Shown here: positions 42,971-52,762 of the stretch, in pieces
Numbering within the stretch: position 1 is the first letter of the stretch
Layout of the letters: each line of letters opens with the position of its first letter
Assembly (NCBI GenBank): GCA_964531335.1
Contig: CAZHEV010000008.1
Coordinates: 111,697 to 175,696 of the forward strand
Length of the DNA: 64,000 nucleotides
DNA from: CAZHEV01 sp964531335 [NCBI: uncultured bacterium]
Lineage (GTDB): Bacteria > Eisenbacteria > RBG-16-71-46 > CAZHEV01
Reading direction: 5' to 3'
Translations under genes and position numbers: made by a program
The notes under the pieces: generated by a model
Databases searched by the model: none
The model's input: only the letters and a program-made list of their open reading frames with translations
Told to the model about the DNA's origin: nothing

Positions 42971-45352
42971 TCACTTCTTGCGCCGGGTGGCGAGGCAGCG
43001 CCCCACGGCCCGGACCATCGCCCCCAGATCGTAGGGTTTCTCGAGGAAAAAATAACCTCTCTCCCCGATCTCCGACCACGGCAACTCCTGATCCGAGTAC
43101 CCGCTGGTCAAAAGGATCGGCACCTCCGGGTCCTTCGCCCGCATCTCATCGGCCAGTTCGAAGCCGCTTCGATCGGGCAGCACGACGTCGCTGAACACCA
43201 CGTCCAGTTCCCGCCGCTCCCTCTCGAACACCTCCAGAGCGCTCGCGGCGTCCACGGCGGGCAACACGACGAACCCGCTATTTGTCAGGGCTCGCTTGGC
43301 CAGCTTGCGGACCTCCTCTTGATCTTCCACCAGGAGCACCCTCTTTCCATCGCCCTTCGTGGACGGCTCCTCGGGCTCCTCGGGAGATTCAACCGCGGCC
43401 GCTGTAGAGGCGGCGGGAAAGTACACCCTGACCGTGGTCCCCTCCCCCGGCTCGCTTTCGACCTCGATACAACCATCGTGCTGGTTCACCACGCCGTAAA
43501 CCACGGACAGTCCGAGACCCGAGCCCTTTCCAACCTCCTTGGTCGTATAGAAAGGCTCGAATATGTGCTCCTTCACATCCGCGTCCATACCCGTCCCGGT
43601 GTCAGCGACCTCCAGCATCACGTAGTGTCCCGGCTCCAGATTCGGCTTGTCGCGGCAGAACTCCTCGTCCAATACGATGTCGTCCGTTCTGATGGTCAGC
43701 CTTCCTCCGTAGGCCATGGCGTCTCGGGCGTTGACGGCGAGGTTCATGACGACCTGTTCGATCTGTCCAGCGTCTGCGTTCATCCGTTTCAGGTCAGGGG
43801 AGAGATGACTGACGTAGTCTATGGGCTCGCCCATGAGACGGCGGATCATGCCGTCCAGGTCCTTGACCAGCGTTGTGAGATCTACGGGCGAGACCTGCAT
43901 CGCCTCTTTTCTGCTGAAGCTGAGCAGCCGGCGTGTAAGCTCGGCCGCCCGTTTGGCGGTCCTGCCGATCTGCTCGACGTCCTCTCTCATTGTGGAGCCC
44001 GGCTCGCAGCTCTGGAGCAGTAGCTCGCTGTATCCGATAATCGCGGTGAGGACGTTGTTGAAATCATGCGCCATCCCGCCGGCCATCTTGCCGACGGCCT
44101 CCATCTTCTGGGCCTGGCGGTACTCCTGCTCGAGGCGACTCTTATCCGTCACGTCTCGTTGCGTTCCCACGAAGTGAGTTATCCGGCCTGTATCGTCCTC
44201 CAGAGGGGAGATTCGCAGCTCGTTCAAGAACATGCTCCCGTCCTTCCTCCTGCACGCGAAAGTCCCCTCCCAAACTCTGCCGGACTTCGCCGTCTCCACG
44301 GCGCGCTCGACGGCGCCCGCCCCGGAATCCGCCGCAAGGACTATACTGTACTTCCCGGACATCTCCTTTGCGCTGTATCCGAAGAGATCCTCGGCGGCCT
44401 TGTTGACATATACGATCTTGAAGTCCGCGTCGGTGACTATGACCGCGTCCCTGAGCCGCTCGGTGATCGAGCCGAGGAAGTTCGCCCTCTCCTCGGCTTT
44501 CCTTCGCTCCGTGACATCCGTGAGAACGCCCTGAATACCGGCCGGCTTGCCGTCCACGTAGACAGGCCTGCTGGATGCGCGCATCCAGCGGAGTTCGCCC
44601 GAGCGGGTCCTCGCCCGGGCAATATTAGGCTGTAACTGCCCCCGCATGACGCGGTGCATGCCGCCCAGAGCGCGATCGACGTCTTCCTCGAACATATGCT
44701 CGGTGAACTTACGGCCGATAAGCTCCGAGGGCCTGTAGCCCAGCATGGTCTCTACGGCCGGGCTCACGTAAGTGAGGATTCCGTCGGCGTCGATCGTGTA
44801 GATGGCGTCGTTTATGTTCTCGACAAGCTCCCTGTACTTCTCCTCCGAAGCGCGCAGCGCGTTCTCGACCCTCCTGCGCTCTGTGATGTCGCGCACGTCG
44901 GCCGCGAAGGCGTAGGGCGCCCCCTCGGAGTCCGCGACGACGCTCGCGTTCAACTCCGCGACGAAGGTGCTGCCGTCCCTTCTGAGCATGTTGTACTCCA
45001 GGTCCTGGACCATGCCCGTCTCGAGGGTCGCCTTGAGCCCCTCGCGCGCCCTCTCCGCGTCCTCCGGGGCGATTAGATCGAAAGCGCTCATGCCGAGCAT
45101 CTCGTCCGCCGAGTCGTAGCCGTGCAGCTTCAGGGTAATCTTCGAAACATGGGTGATATTGCCTTCGAGGTCCGTAATGGTCACCGCGGTCGAAGACGTG
45201 CTGACGAGCGCCCTGAAGAACTCGTCGCCGCTCCGAAGCCCGGCAATGGTGTCTCGGAGATCTTTATTCGCCGCGGAGAGCTCGGAGACCTTGCGTCTCA
45301 GCCGCTCGATCTCCGCGGTTCCATCCTGTTCCGATTTCGGCTTCCGAGCCAT
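42971..45352 (-). CDS. PAS-domain hybrid sensor histidine kinase
   Basis: Signal protein of about 793 residues. An N-terminal coiled coil (IERLRRKVSELSAANKDL) precedes three PAS domains at about 40-165, 170-295 and 300-420, each ending in a PAC-type D(V)TER/TDKS segment. The kinase core has the H-box GGMAHDFNNVLTAIIGYSELL, the N-box VVMNLAVNARDAM and G-boxes VADTGTGMD and GSGLGLSVVYGVV. A C-terminal receiver has VLLVEDQEEVRK, phospho-Asp in VFSDVVLPD and the Lys in LEKPYD. No transmembrane segment is seen, so it senses inside the cell. ATG 45352 fits GAGGTGGAG upstream. Its targets are unknown. Confidence 0.92.
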   Translation of the reverse strand: MARKPKSEQDGTAEIERLRRKVSELSAANKDLRDTIAGLRSGDEFFRALVSTSSTAVTITDLEGNITHVSKITLKLHGYDSADEMLGMSAFDLIAPEDAERAREGLKATLETGMVQDLEYNMLRRDGSTFVAELNASVVADSEGAPYAFAADVRDITERRRVENALRASEEKYRELVENINDAIYTIDADGILTYVSPAVETMLGYRPSELIGRKFTEHMFEEDVDRALGGMHRVMRGQLQPNIARARTRSGELRWMRASSRPVYVDGKPAGIQGVLTDVTERRKAEERANFLGSITERLRDAVIVTDADFKIVYVNKAAEDLFGYSAKEMSGKYSIVLAADSGAGAVERAVETAKSGRVWEGTFACRRKDGSMFLNELRISPLEDDTGRITHFVGTQRDVTDKSRLEQEYRQAQKMEAVGKMAGGMAHDFNNVLTAIIGYSELLLQSCEPGSTMREDVEQIGRTAKRAAELTRRLLSFSRKEAMQVSPVDLTTLVKDLDGMIRRLMGEPIDYVSHLSPDLKRMNADAGQIEQVVMNLAVNARDAMAYGGRLTIRTDDIVLDEEFCRDKPNLEPGHYVMLEVADTGTGMDADVKEHIFEPFYTTKEVGKGSGLGLSVVYGVVNQHDGCIEVESEPGEGTTVRVYFPAASTAAAVESPEEPEEPSTKGDGKRVLLVEDQEEVRKLAKRALTNSGFVVLPAVDAASALEVFERERRELDVVFSDVVLPDRSGFELADEMRAKDPEVPILLTSGYSDQELPWSEIGERGYFFLEKPYDLGAMVRAVGRCLATRRKK

Positions 45353-45551
45353 CTCCACCTCGCAGAGCGGGCAGTCTCTCAGCCCCACACTGCCCCCACA
45401 ACGTGGCAATAAGAGGAAAACGTCCCCGCAACGTATCGGCCGCCCGCGGGGCCATCAAACCGGGAGTCAGGGTTGACCGTGGAGGGCCGTGGCCCCTCAC
45501 GCCGTCCCCAAAAATCAATATACCGCAAAATGTCCGCACGAATCAAGAACG

Positions 45552-45592
45552 GCGAAGCCGCCTCGGGCGGGTGAATCGCCGGGCGGCTTCGC
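45552..45592 (-). terminator. Hairpin terminator of the subtilisin gene
   Basis: GCGAAGCCGCC (45552-45562) pairs perfectly with GGCGGCTTCGC (45582-45592), 42 bases after the subtilisin stop on the minus strand. Confidence 0.6.
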
Positions 45593-45633
45593 TGTTAGAA
45601 GCCTCTTCGCGGCCGTGCGCGGGCACGACAGAG

Positions 45634-47526
45634 CTAGGCGTTCGCGCGACGTCGCTTTCTCGCAACCGCGAGCGAGGCGACGGCCGCCGACAGCGCCACC
45701 AGCAGAGCCATGCTCCACGCGCCCGCCGCCGGTACAGGCGTCTGCGGCGCGCTGGTGCTCATGGGCTCGGATGAGACGAGGGAGTACCATTGGCCTCCGC
45801 CGCTCAGAGAGCCTTTGTGATCGACCAGCACCATGTAGTCGCCCCCCGGGGCCGAAGGGATGCATATCTGCTCGACATTGTCGCGCCAATTGTCTCCGGT
45901 GCCGGCCGCCGCCGACGGATCGGTCGGGTCCAGCGTGTACGGCTCGTACGTGGTCATCGAGTCGATGTGTCTGACGCGCAGGTCGAGGTCGTTCACGAGC
46001 ATCAGGTCGGTCGGATTGAGCGACGTGGACGGCGGAGTGCCCTCCGGATCAGTCCATGCCATCGTCAATCTGACGGAGTCGGGCGCCCCGATCGAGAAGT
46101 ACAAAGTGTCCGTGCCGCCGTTGGCTAGTTGCGCCTCGCGTATCATGCCTCCCGACGTCCCATCGGCGTCTATGAGCTGCGTCGCCTTCAAAGTATTGAG
46201 CAGCCCCCAGCCGTGCTCGTAGTCCGGTCCGTCCGACGATCCGGCCTCGTCGGCCGTCTGTACGATCACGGCCTTCATGGTGGAGGACAGAGGAGTCGTG
46301 CTGCCGTGCGTCGCCTCGAAGTGGCGGACCAGCAGGTTTATGGATCCCGAGGCGTTGGGGGACGACATCGACGTTCCGCTAAAGGACGCGTAATCGGTGT
46401 CGCCGGAGTCCATAGTCGAATACAATCCTATCCCGTTTGCTATTATGTCGGGCTTGATACGACCGTCATCCGTCGGCCCCCAGCAGCTGAAGGAGCTCAT
46501 GTTCACGTCGGAGGGGGCCGAGTAGCCGCCCGGGATATCGCCTACGGCTCCGATCGAGAGCACGTTCTTGGCGATCGACATATGAGAGAGGCAATCATAG
46601 CCGTCGGTTCCGCCGTCCGGGTCGCGCGTGTCGGTGCTCCAGACCCACTCGCCGAGGTCGTTGTCCCACGCCCAGTGGCCGCCCCCCGCGCCCGGACCGT
46701 CATCGTTCCTATCGTTTCCGGCGGATATCACTATCAGATAGTAGGGCGCGTCATGGGCTATCACGTCCCAGTCTTCAGAGGCGCTGCTGTAGAAGCCGAA
46801 GTAGTAGTCCTCGACGGTGCTTATGTCCGTGTCGCCCCACCAGTACCACTCCGACTCGCTCGAGTCCCAGTACCAGCCTGTAATGTAGCCGTATGAGTGA
46901 TTGGAGACGTTCATTCCGTTCGCGGCCGCGGTGGCCATCTCGGAATTGTCGCTGTTCCAATCGTAGGCCGCAAGGTTGGCCTGATACGACATGCCCTTGG
47001 CCGCGGAGACGGTGCCGGCGGCCACCATCGTCCCGGCCACGTGCGTGGCGTGATAATGCGTGCTTGAGGGGCTGTCGATCTGGCTGACCTGTCCGGAGGT
47101 GAACTCCTGATGAGAGGTCCGCACCCCGCCTGCGTCCCAGATTCCCAGCATGCCCAGCGTGGTCCCCGAGCCGGTGAGGCTGAAGCCCCCGCTTCCGCCG
47201 GGCCAGACCTCGTCGGTGCTCACCGTCTCAGCCGCCATCAGGTTGTGAGCCATGTAATACAAGGGACGGCCGCGCTGGTCCACGTAGATCAGCTTTACGT
47301 CGGGGTTGACGTTGAGCGCCAGCTGAGGCGGGGATGTGCTCTGGAGAAGACTCCGGTAAGCGGGTCCTCTTCCGGCCTCGAGCTGCCGCTCGAACCGTTC
47401 AGCCAGGGCGGCCAGCGACGGTCTGTCCGTCCTGGGCCGCGCATCGGCGGCTGCGCCCAGAACCAGGAGCGCGCTCATGAAGACCAGGAAAAAGTGTGAG
47501 AACTTGGTAGCGCGAGAGGATGCCAT
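45634..47526 (-). CDS. Secreted subtilisin-like (S8) protease with C-terminal sorting-like tail
   Basis: Peptidase of 630 residues; ATG 47526 follows AAAGGAG. A signal peptide (FLVFMSALLVLGAAADA) and a prodomain-like region of about 90 residues precede the catalytic domain. The triad is Asp131 (GIWDAGGV), His162 (HATHVAGT) and Ser at about 381 (FSGTSMSSPNASG), with the oxyanion Asn in SAGNDRND. After the catalytic domain comes a beta-sandwich resembling a P/PPC domain (VRLTMAWTDPEGTPPS, GGDYMVLVDHKG). The end is VPAAGAWSMALLVALSAAVA, split by a hydrophobic helix, with a basic ARKRRRANA tail, like IPTL/PEP-CTERM sorting signals. Confidence 0.9.
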   Translation of the reverse strand: MASSRATKFSHFFLVFMSALLVLGAAADARPRTDRPSLAALAERFERQLEAGRGPAYRSLLQSTSPPQLALNVNPDVKLIYVDQRGRPLYYMAHNLMAAETVSTDEVWPGGSGGFSLTGSGTTLGMLGIWDAGGVRTSHQEFTSGQVSQIDSPSSTHYHATHVAGTMVAAGTVSAAKGMSYQANLAAYDWNSDNSEMATAAANGMNVSNHSYGYITGWYWDSSESEWYWWGDTDISTVEDYYFGFYSSASEDWDVIAHDAPYYLIVISAGNDRNDDGPGAGGGHWAWDNDLGEWVWSTDTRDPDGGTDGYDCLSHMSIAKNVLSIGAVGDIPGGYSAPSDVNMSSFSCWGPTDDGRIKPDIIANGIGLYSTMDSGDTDYASFSGTSMSSPNASGSINLLVRHFEATHGSTTPLSSTMKAVIVQTADEAGSSDGPDYEHGWGLLNTLKATQLIDADGTSGGMIREAQLANGGTDTLYFSIGAPDSVRLTMAWTDPEGTPPSTSLNPTDLMLVNDLDLRVRHIDSMTTYEPYTLDPTDPSAAAGTGDNWRDNVEQICIPSAPGGDYMVLVDHKGSLSGGGQWYSLVSSEPMSTSAPQTPVPAAGAWSMALLVALSAAVASLAVARKRRRANA

Positions 47527-47710
47527 CACCCACTCCTTTCCGACTCGCGGCGCAACCAAGCCGGGGACACAGTCGCGCGCCCGAGCAACAGGATCCTACT
47601 GCGACGCCGAGACGGGGCGTTGCGCCCCGCGCATCACAGATCCGACCTCAGGAAGCGAATCTCAACGGTAAGTCGCGGCGTCCGAAAAGGAGACACCACT
47701 TCACCGCGTT

Positions 47711-47739
47711 ATGATACAACATGAAAGGGCTTATGTCAA
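47711..47739 (-). promoter_or_regulatory. Strong promoter of the subtilisin gene
   Basis: On the minus strand: TTGACA (47734-47739), a 17-base spacer and TATCAT (47711-47716). The leader to ATG 47526 is about 180 bases. Confidence 0.7.
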
Positions 47740-47753
47740 GTTGTTTCAGCATA

Positions 47754-48935
47754 TTACAAAGGTCGCCGGGACGGCTCCATGCGCGTTTCCACGGGGATGC
47801 CCCTGCGGCGCACCTCGTCTACAATCACTGATCCAGGCACGGCGAGCTCGACAGGCAGAGCGCCTTTCCTCAGCTCGCCGCCCGCCGCCAGGATCGCCAC
47901 GATCGAGGCATGCCATCCCGTCAGGCGCTGCATGGCCGTGAATGCGGTGGGCTCGTCGTAGTAGTCTATAACCTCCACCACAGCCCTGGCTGCGCTTCCG
48001 TCTTTCTCGCCCACGGACATGACCCTCATGACTCCGACGTCCCTGGCGCCCTCGTCCGTGATCTTGGGCTCCAGAAGAGTTTCCAGCACATCGCGAGGGA
48101 CGACCGAGGCCTCTCCCACTCGTATCGGCTCCAGCTCCAGGAGGCCGAGCTCGGAGAAGGCCTTGAACCACTCCCAGTGGCCTGGATAGCGCAGCGTCTT
48201 GTTCTCGAGACGATCGAGCACCCCCTCGAATGTCCACGGAGCCGTGGAAAGCCCGCCCGAGGTGACCGCGGCTTCCAAGCGCCCTATGGGCTCGGGAAAA
48301 AGGATCTCCTCCAACCCTTCGAAGCACGGCACCTCCGTGACCCGACGGTCTCGGAGAAAATAGGCGACCCCGTAGTACTCGTTTATCAGTCCGCCGATGT
48401 GGAAAGTCAGGCTGTAGTTCCAAGGGGGCCGAGGCTCTTGCGGAAGCCCGCCGTCCCAGATGTAAACCTCGCGGGCGCTGTCCAGAAGCGACATGGCGTA
48501 GACCGCAAGCGACACGTTCAGCCCGGGTCCCATTCCGCAGTCGGGAACAATCGTAACTCCTCGCGATGCTGCCTCGGCTCCCCGCGCAAGCTGCGACCTT
48601 ACGACTGCGGTGTTGCCCCCCAGGTCACACATGTTCGCGCCGAGGCTTATGGATATCTCGGTGATCGCTTCGTTGAACCGGTACGGCACGCAGCTCACCA
48701 ACGAGTCCACGCCGCGCACGGCGGACTCGAGGGCGCCCCTGTCCCTCACGTCGGCCACTGAGGCCGAGGCCACGTTCCGGTCGAGCAGCCTGTTTATCTT
48801 CCGCGCCGCTTTCCGCGCTCGTTCGGAGCTCGAGTCCACGAGGAGAACCTCGTCGGCCTCCCCCAGCTTCGCCATGTCATATGCCGCGGCGACGCCTTGC
48901 CTGCCCGCCCCGACCACCGCGTACCTGTAGCCCAT
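47754..48935 (-). CDS. Saccharopine dehydrogenase-family protein
   Basis: NAD(P)-binding protein of 393 residues from ATG 48935, preceded by AAAGGAG. The N-terminal Rossmann motif is YAVVGAGRQGVAAAYDM. It is followed by SVADVRDRGALESAVRGVD, VVSCVPY-like SLVSCVPYRFN and DLGGNTAVV. The catalytic/substrate domain has PDCGMGPGLNVSL and GGLPQEPRPPWNYSLTFHIGGLINEY (split), typical of the lysine 6-dehydrogenase / saccharopine reductase superfamily. An amino acid dehydrogenase role is likely; lysine 6-dehydrogenase is a good candidate by these motifs. It lies just upstream of, and on the same strand as, the subtilisin gene, which has its own promoter. Confidence 0.87.
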   Translation of the reverse strand: MGYRYAVVGAGRQGVAAAYDMAKLGEADEVLLVDSSSERARKAARKINRLLDRNVASASVADVRDRGALESAVRGVDSLVSCVPYRFNEAITEISISLGANMCDLGGNTAVVRSQLARGAEAASRGVTIVPDCGMGPGLNVSLAVYAMSLLDSAREVYIWDGGLPQEPRPPWNYSLTFHIGGLINEYYGVAYFLRDRRVTEVPCFEGLEEILFPEPIGRLEAAVTSGGLSTAPWTFEGVLDRLENKTLRYPGHWEWFKAFSELGLLELEPIRVGEASVVPRDVLETLLEPKITDEGARDVGVMRVMSVGEKDGSAARAVVEVIDYYDEPTAFTAMQRLTGWHASIVAILAAGGELRKGALPVELAVPGSVIVDEVRRRGIPVETRMEPSRRPL

Positions 48936-49272
48936 CTTCGCTCCTTTCAGCCAAACCCGACAAAGACGGAGTCTAGCCGACGCGCCGCTCGCGGTCAACG
49001 ACAGCGGCGGCCGCTCGGCGCCTCGGCGGCGGCCCGCTGTTCGTCCAACCACGCCCGGAGGCAACGGCGTCGCGCTTAGCATTCAAGGCCCGCCGCAGTA
49101 TATGATCCTTGAAGAAGGAGCCGGCGTGTCATAAACTCACCTGCGGTCGTGTCTCCTTTTCGCGAAGGGGGCACGCCGGAGCCGTTACGGCTCGATCCAA
49201 GGCCCGCCTCCGATGCGACGGCGTCCGGATATGGACGCAGGGACGGGGAAGGAAGACCTGGAGGGAACAACC
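48936..49272. other. Divergent intergenic region, 337 bp
   Basis: It separates the saccharopine-dehydrogenase-like gene from the S9 peptidase. A possible plus-strand promoter is TTGAAG (49109-49114), 17 bases, TAAACT (49132-49137). No gene was seen. Confidence 0.4.
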
Positions 49273-51372
49273 ATGCATTCGAGACAGAAGACTTCTCGCG
49301 TTGACATCCGGTCGCCGTGGTTGGCCGCACTCGCAATGGCCTGCGCCGGGATCGTTCTGGCCGCGGCGGCGCCGGCGGCGCCCGTTTCGCCTCAAGATCT
49401 CATAGAGGTCGACTACTGCTACGCCGCGGAGATCAGCCCCGACGGGTCCATGGTCGCCTACGTGGTCGGAACGCAACGAGGCCCCGAGGAGAAACCGGGT
49501 GGCCGCTATACCGAGCTCTACGTCGTGACGGTCGAGACCGGCGAGGTCCGTCCTTTCGTCACGGGCAAGGTGAGCGTCAGGTCCCCCCGCTGGAGCCCCG
49601 ACGGATCCGGCATCGGCTTTCTCACGTCGAGGGGCGAGAAGGCGAAGACCCAGGTGTGGATGATCCCGGTGGACGGCGGAGAGGCGCTTCAGGTCACTCA
49701 TTCAGAGACCTCGGTGTCGACATTCCGCTGGCACCCGTCCGGAGGAAAAGTGGCATACGTGGCGACCACCCCCATGAGCGACCGCGAGAAGAAGCTCGAG
49801 GACAAAGGCTATGATTTCATCTATTTCGAGGAGGACTTGAGACACCGCAACCTCTATATCGTGGACGTGGGGTCTACGGATGAGAAGCCCGAGGCTGAGA
49901 GGCTCACCGAGGGGGTGACGGTGTGGGACTTCGAGTTCAATCCGGACGGCTCCATGGTCGCTGCATCGATATCTCCGAAGAATCTGATAGACCACAGATA
50001 CATGTTCAGGAAGATCCATCTGCTCGATCTCGAGACCAAGGAACTGACCCAGCTCACGCACAATCCCGGCAAGCTCGGCAACTACGCCTTCAGCCCGGAC
50101 AATACCAGGCTGGCCTACACGGCCGCGCTCGAACGAAAGGACCACGCGGTGAGTCAGGTCTACGTCATCGACCTGGATGGGGGTGAGCCGCTCAACCTGA
50201 CGGAGCCGGACTTCAGGGGACACGTGAACTGGGTGGGATGGAAGGACAAGAGGACCATCGTGTACAGGGCCGGCGAGGGAGTGTGGCCGAGCCTGAGCCT
50301 GGTGAGCGCCGGGGGCGGAAGCCGCAGGGTCATCCTCGATTCCCATGATACCGGCGTCATCTTCGGAGATCCGAGCTTATCGAAGGACGCCAAGCACGCC
50401 GCGTTGATAGGGACCACACCGCAGTCCCCTCCCGAGATCTACCACTGGCGTCCGGGCGGGGAGCCTAGGGTGCTCACGGAGATCAACTCGTGGATGGCGG
50501 AGAGAGACCTCGGGGAACAGGAGGTCATAAGGTATGAGGCCCGGGACGGCCTGGAGATAGAGGGCCTGCTGATACATCCCGTCGGCTACCAGGAGGGAAC
50601 GCTGTACCCGCTGGTGGTACAGGTGCACGGAGGTCCGGAGGCTCACTACTCCAACGGATGGGTCTCCAGCTACAGCAGGCCCGGGCAGGCGCTGGCCGGG
50701 AGGGGCTACGCCGTGTTCTACCCCAACTACCGGGCCAGCACCGGCTACGGCGTCGACTTCGCGCTCGAAGGGTACCAGGACGCCGCGGGCAAGGAGTTCG
50801 ACGATATCGCGGACGGGATCGATCACCTGGTGCGGATCGGCCTGGCCGACCGGGAGCGGGTCGGACTGGGAGGCGGCTCGTACGGGGGCTTCGCGGCGGC
50901 GTGGTTCTCCTCGTACTATACCGACTATGTAAGGGCCGTGGTGATGTTCGTCGGCATAAGCGATCTCATAAGCAAGCGCAGCACGACCGACATACCGTAC
51001 GAGGAGCTTTACGTACACTCCGGAGAGAAGCTCGAGGAGATGTGGCAGTTCAGCCTGGAGCGAAGCCCGATCTATTGGGCGCACCAGAGCGTGACGGCGG
51101 TGCTGATCGTGGGAGGGACGGCGGATACGCGCGTCCATCCGTCGCAGAGCCTAGAGTACTTCAGGCGTCTCAAGATGAACTGCCATCCGGCCGTCCGCAT
51201 GGTACGCTATCCCGGCGAAGGCCACGGCAACCACATGCAGACGAGCCAGATCGACCTGGTCAATCGCACTCTGCAGTGGTACGACTGGTACGTTAAGGAC
51301 GCCAAGCCGATCCACGATCCTATGCCGCCCCTGGACATCAGCGACACCTACGGCGTCGACATGGAGGAGTAG
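49273..51372 (+). CDS. S9-family (prolyl oligopeptidase-like) secreted peptidase
   Basis: Peptidase of 699 residues. ATG 49273 follows GGAGGG. A signal peptide (LAALAMACAGIVLAAAAPAA) suggests the periplasm. Residues about 40-420 form a WD/TolB-like beta-propeller with repeated SPDGS and NPDGS-type turns (SPRWSPDGSGIGFL, FEFNPDGSMVAA). The alpha/beta hydrolase domain at the end has the nucleophile Ser536 (GGGSYGGFAA), Asp618 (GTADTRVHPSQS) and His651 (GEGHGNHM). The pattern is that of acylaminoacyl/dipeptidyl peptidase-like S9C enzymes that cut short peptides. With the tricorn-like protease nearby it suggests a peptide-scavenging set. Confidence 0.92.
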   Translation: MHSRQKTSRVDIRSPWLAALAMACAGIVLAAAAPAAPVSPQDLIEVDYCYAAEISPDGSMVAYVVGTQRGPEEKPGGRYTELYVVTVETGEVRPFVTGKVSVRSPRWSPDGSGIGFLTSRGEKAKTQVWMIPVDGGEALQVTHSETSVSTFRWHPSGGKVAYVATTPMSDREKKLEDKGYDFIYFEEDLRHRNLYIVDVGSTDEKPEAERLTEGVTVWDFEFNPDGSMVAASISPKNLIDHRYMFRKIHLLDLETKELTQLTHNPGKLGNYAFSPDNTRLAYTAALERKDHAVSQVYVIDLDGGEPLNLTEPDFRGHVNWVGWKDKRTIVYRAGEGVWPSLSLVSAGGGSRRVILDSHDTGVIFGDPSLSKDAKHAALIGTTPQSPPEIYHWRPGGEPRVLTEINSWMAERDLGEQEVIRYEARDGLEIEGLLIHPVGYQEGTLYPLVVQVHGGPEAHYSNGWVSSYSRPGQALAGRGYAVFYPNYRASTGYGVDFALEGYQDAAGKEFDDIADGIDHLVRIGLADRERVGLGGGSYGGFAAAWFSSYYTDYVRAVVMFVGISDLISKRSTTDIPYEELYVHSGEKLEEMWQFSLERSPIYWAHQSVTAVLIVGGTADTRVHPSQSLEYFRRLKMNCHPAVRMVRYPGEGHGNHMQTSQIDLVNRTLQWYDWYVKDAKPIHDPMPPLDISDTYGVDMEE

Positions 51373-51399
51373 CCACAAGGCCCGGACCGGCGGCGCACA

Positions 51400-52317
51400 G
51401 TGAAAGCAACGGCTCTCAAGTCGGACATCCTGCTGCTTACGGCGGCTGCGATCTGGGGTTTCGCGTTCGTGGCCCAGCGGGCCGGCATGTCCCATGTCGG
51501 CCCGTTCACTTTCAACGCGATACGTTTCGCCCTGGGCGCGGCCGTTCTCATGCCGTTCATACTGCGAGGCATGAGGGCCCCGCGACGCCCTCCCGGCCGG
51601 CGACCGATGCGGGCGTCGAGACAGCTCTTGTATGCCGGAGGGATCGCCGGCTCGGTTCTCTTCGCCGGAGCGTCTCTGCAACAGACCGGGATCGTGCACA
51701 CCACGGCCGGAAAGGCCGGCTTCATAACCGGGCTTTACGTGGTGATAGTCCCTCTTCTTGGGTTGGCCATCGGGCGCCTTCCATCCGCCGCGGCCTGGCT
51801 GGGAGCGGCGCTCGCGACCGGCGGCCTGTACATGCTCAGCGTGCGTGGAGGCCTCCAGATCTCCACGGGCGACTCGCTGGTCCTCGGAAGCGCATTCTTC
51901 TTCGCGGTGCACGTCCTGGTCATCGGCTGGCTCTCCAGGAAGATGGAGTCCGTGAAGCTGGCTTTTCTCCAATTCCTAACCTGCTCGGCGCTGAGCTTCG
52001 TCGTCGCCGTAATGGCCGAGGGCATCGAGATCGAAGGATTGCTCGCCGCCGCCCTGCCCATTCTTTACGCTGGCCTTCTCTCCTCGGGCGTCGCATATAC
52101 CCTTCAGGTGGTCTCGCAGAAGGAGGCGCCCCCCGCGCATGCGGCGGTCATCTTGAGCCTGGAAGCCGTCTTCGCGGTTCTGGGCGGAAGCCTGCTTCTC
52201 GGGGAGTCACTGTCGTCGAGGGCGCTGCTCGGGTGTGGGCTCATGCTGGCCGGCGCCCTGGTATCGAAGCTCGGCCGGAAAGGGACGCCCGGGGAGCCGG
52301 CGCCCAAGCCCCGATAA
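51400..52317 (+). CDS. EamA/DMT-family transporter
   Basis: Inner-membrane protein of 305 residues with about ten hydrophobic helices in two EamA repeats. The first repeat opens with LLLTAAAIWGFAFVAQRAGM and the second with GDSLVLGSAFFFAVHVLVIGWL. Typical EamA segments are FNAIRFALGA, AGKAGFITGLYVVIVPLLG and AAVILSLEAVFAVLGGSLLLGE. Members export amino acids and metabolites; the substrate is not evident. The GTG start lies 27 bases after the S9 peptidase stop, so the two are probably co-transcribed, and a peptide- or amino-acid-linked role is possible. Confidence 0.9.
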   Translation: MKATALKSDILLLTAAAIWGFAFVAQRAGMSHVGPFTFNAIRFALGAAVLMPFILRGMRAPRRPPGRRPMRASRQLLYAGGIAGSVLFAGASLQQTGIVHTTAGKAGFITGLYVVIVPLLGLAIGRLPSAAAWLGAALATGGLYMLSVRGGLQISTGDSLVLGSAFFFAVHVLVIGWLSRKMESVKLAFLQFLTCSALSFVVAVMAEGIEIEGLLAAALPILYAGLLSSGVAYTLQVVSQKEAPPAHAAVILSLEAVFAVLGGSLLLGESLSSRALLGCGLMLAGALVSKLGRKGTPGEPAPKPR

Positions 52318-52762
52318 CATGATCTCTAATTACAATATCCACACAGCATTACAAGCTGAACATCAAGCTCTTGCCGAGGTCCCGGCGCCTTCGGTGCTTG
52401 CATCTGTCCCGCACATGGGGCTAGAATGCTGTGCGACGCACTCGGACGGAATTCGCCGCTGCGCTCCGAAGCGACCGCCCCACCTCAGACCCCGGATAGG
52501 TTTTTTACGCAAACCATTAGGGCGCCGGCTACGTATTCCGGATGTGTATCAGCCGGGCGGCCACCCGGCATTGGATGGCGCGTGCGAGCGGAAGGCGCGG
52601 GACGCTGTGATTCCAACCTGTATTTGTTCATCGCCTGACAGTGGAGTGCCCGACTGTCTCCGGGACTTCAGTCCCTTGGAGCAAAGGGGTGCCGTACGCT
52701 CGCGAAGGACGCCGCTGAGCGGGCCTGGGGACTTCCCCGGTGGATCTCAAAGGAGGAGAAGG
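52318..52762. other. 445-bp region upstream of the tricorn-like gene
   Basis: The frame of the next gene is open through here, but nothing in it looks like protein. Short perfect hairpins occur (GGGACT/AGTCCC near 52662-52676). No RNA gene was recognised; a long untranslated leader is possible. Confidence 0.4.
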
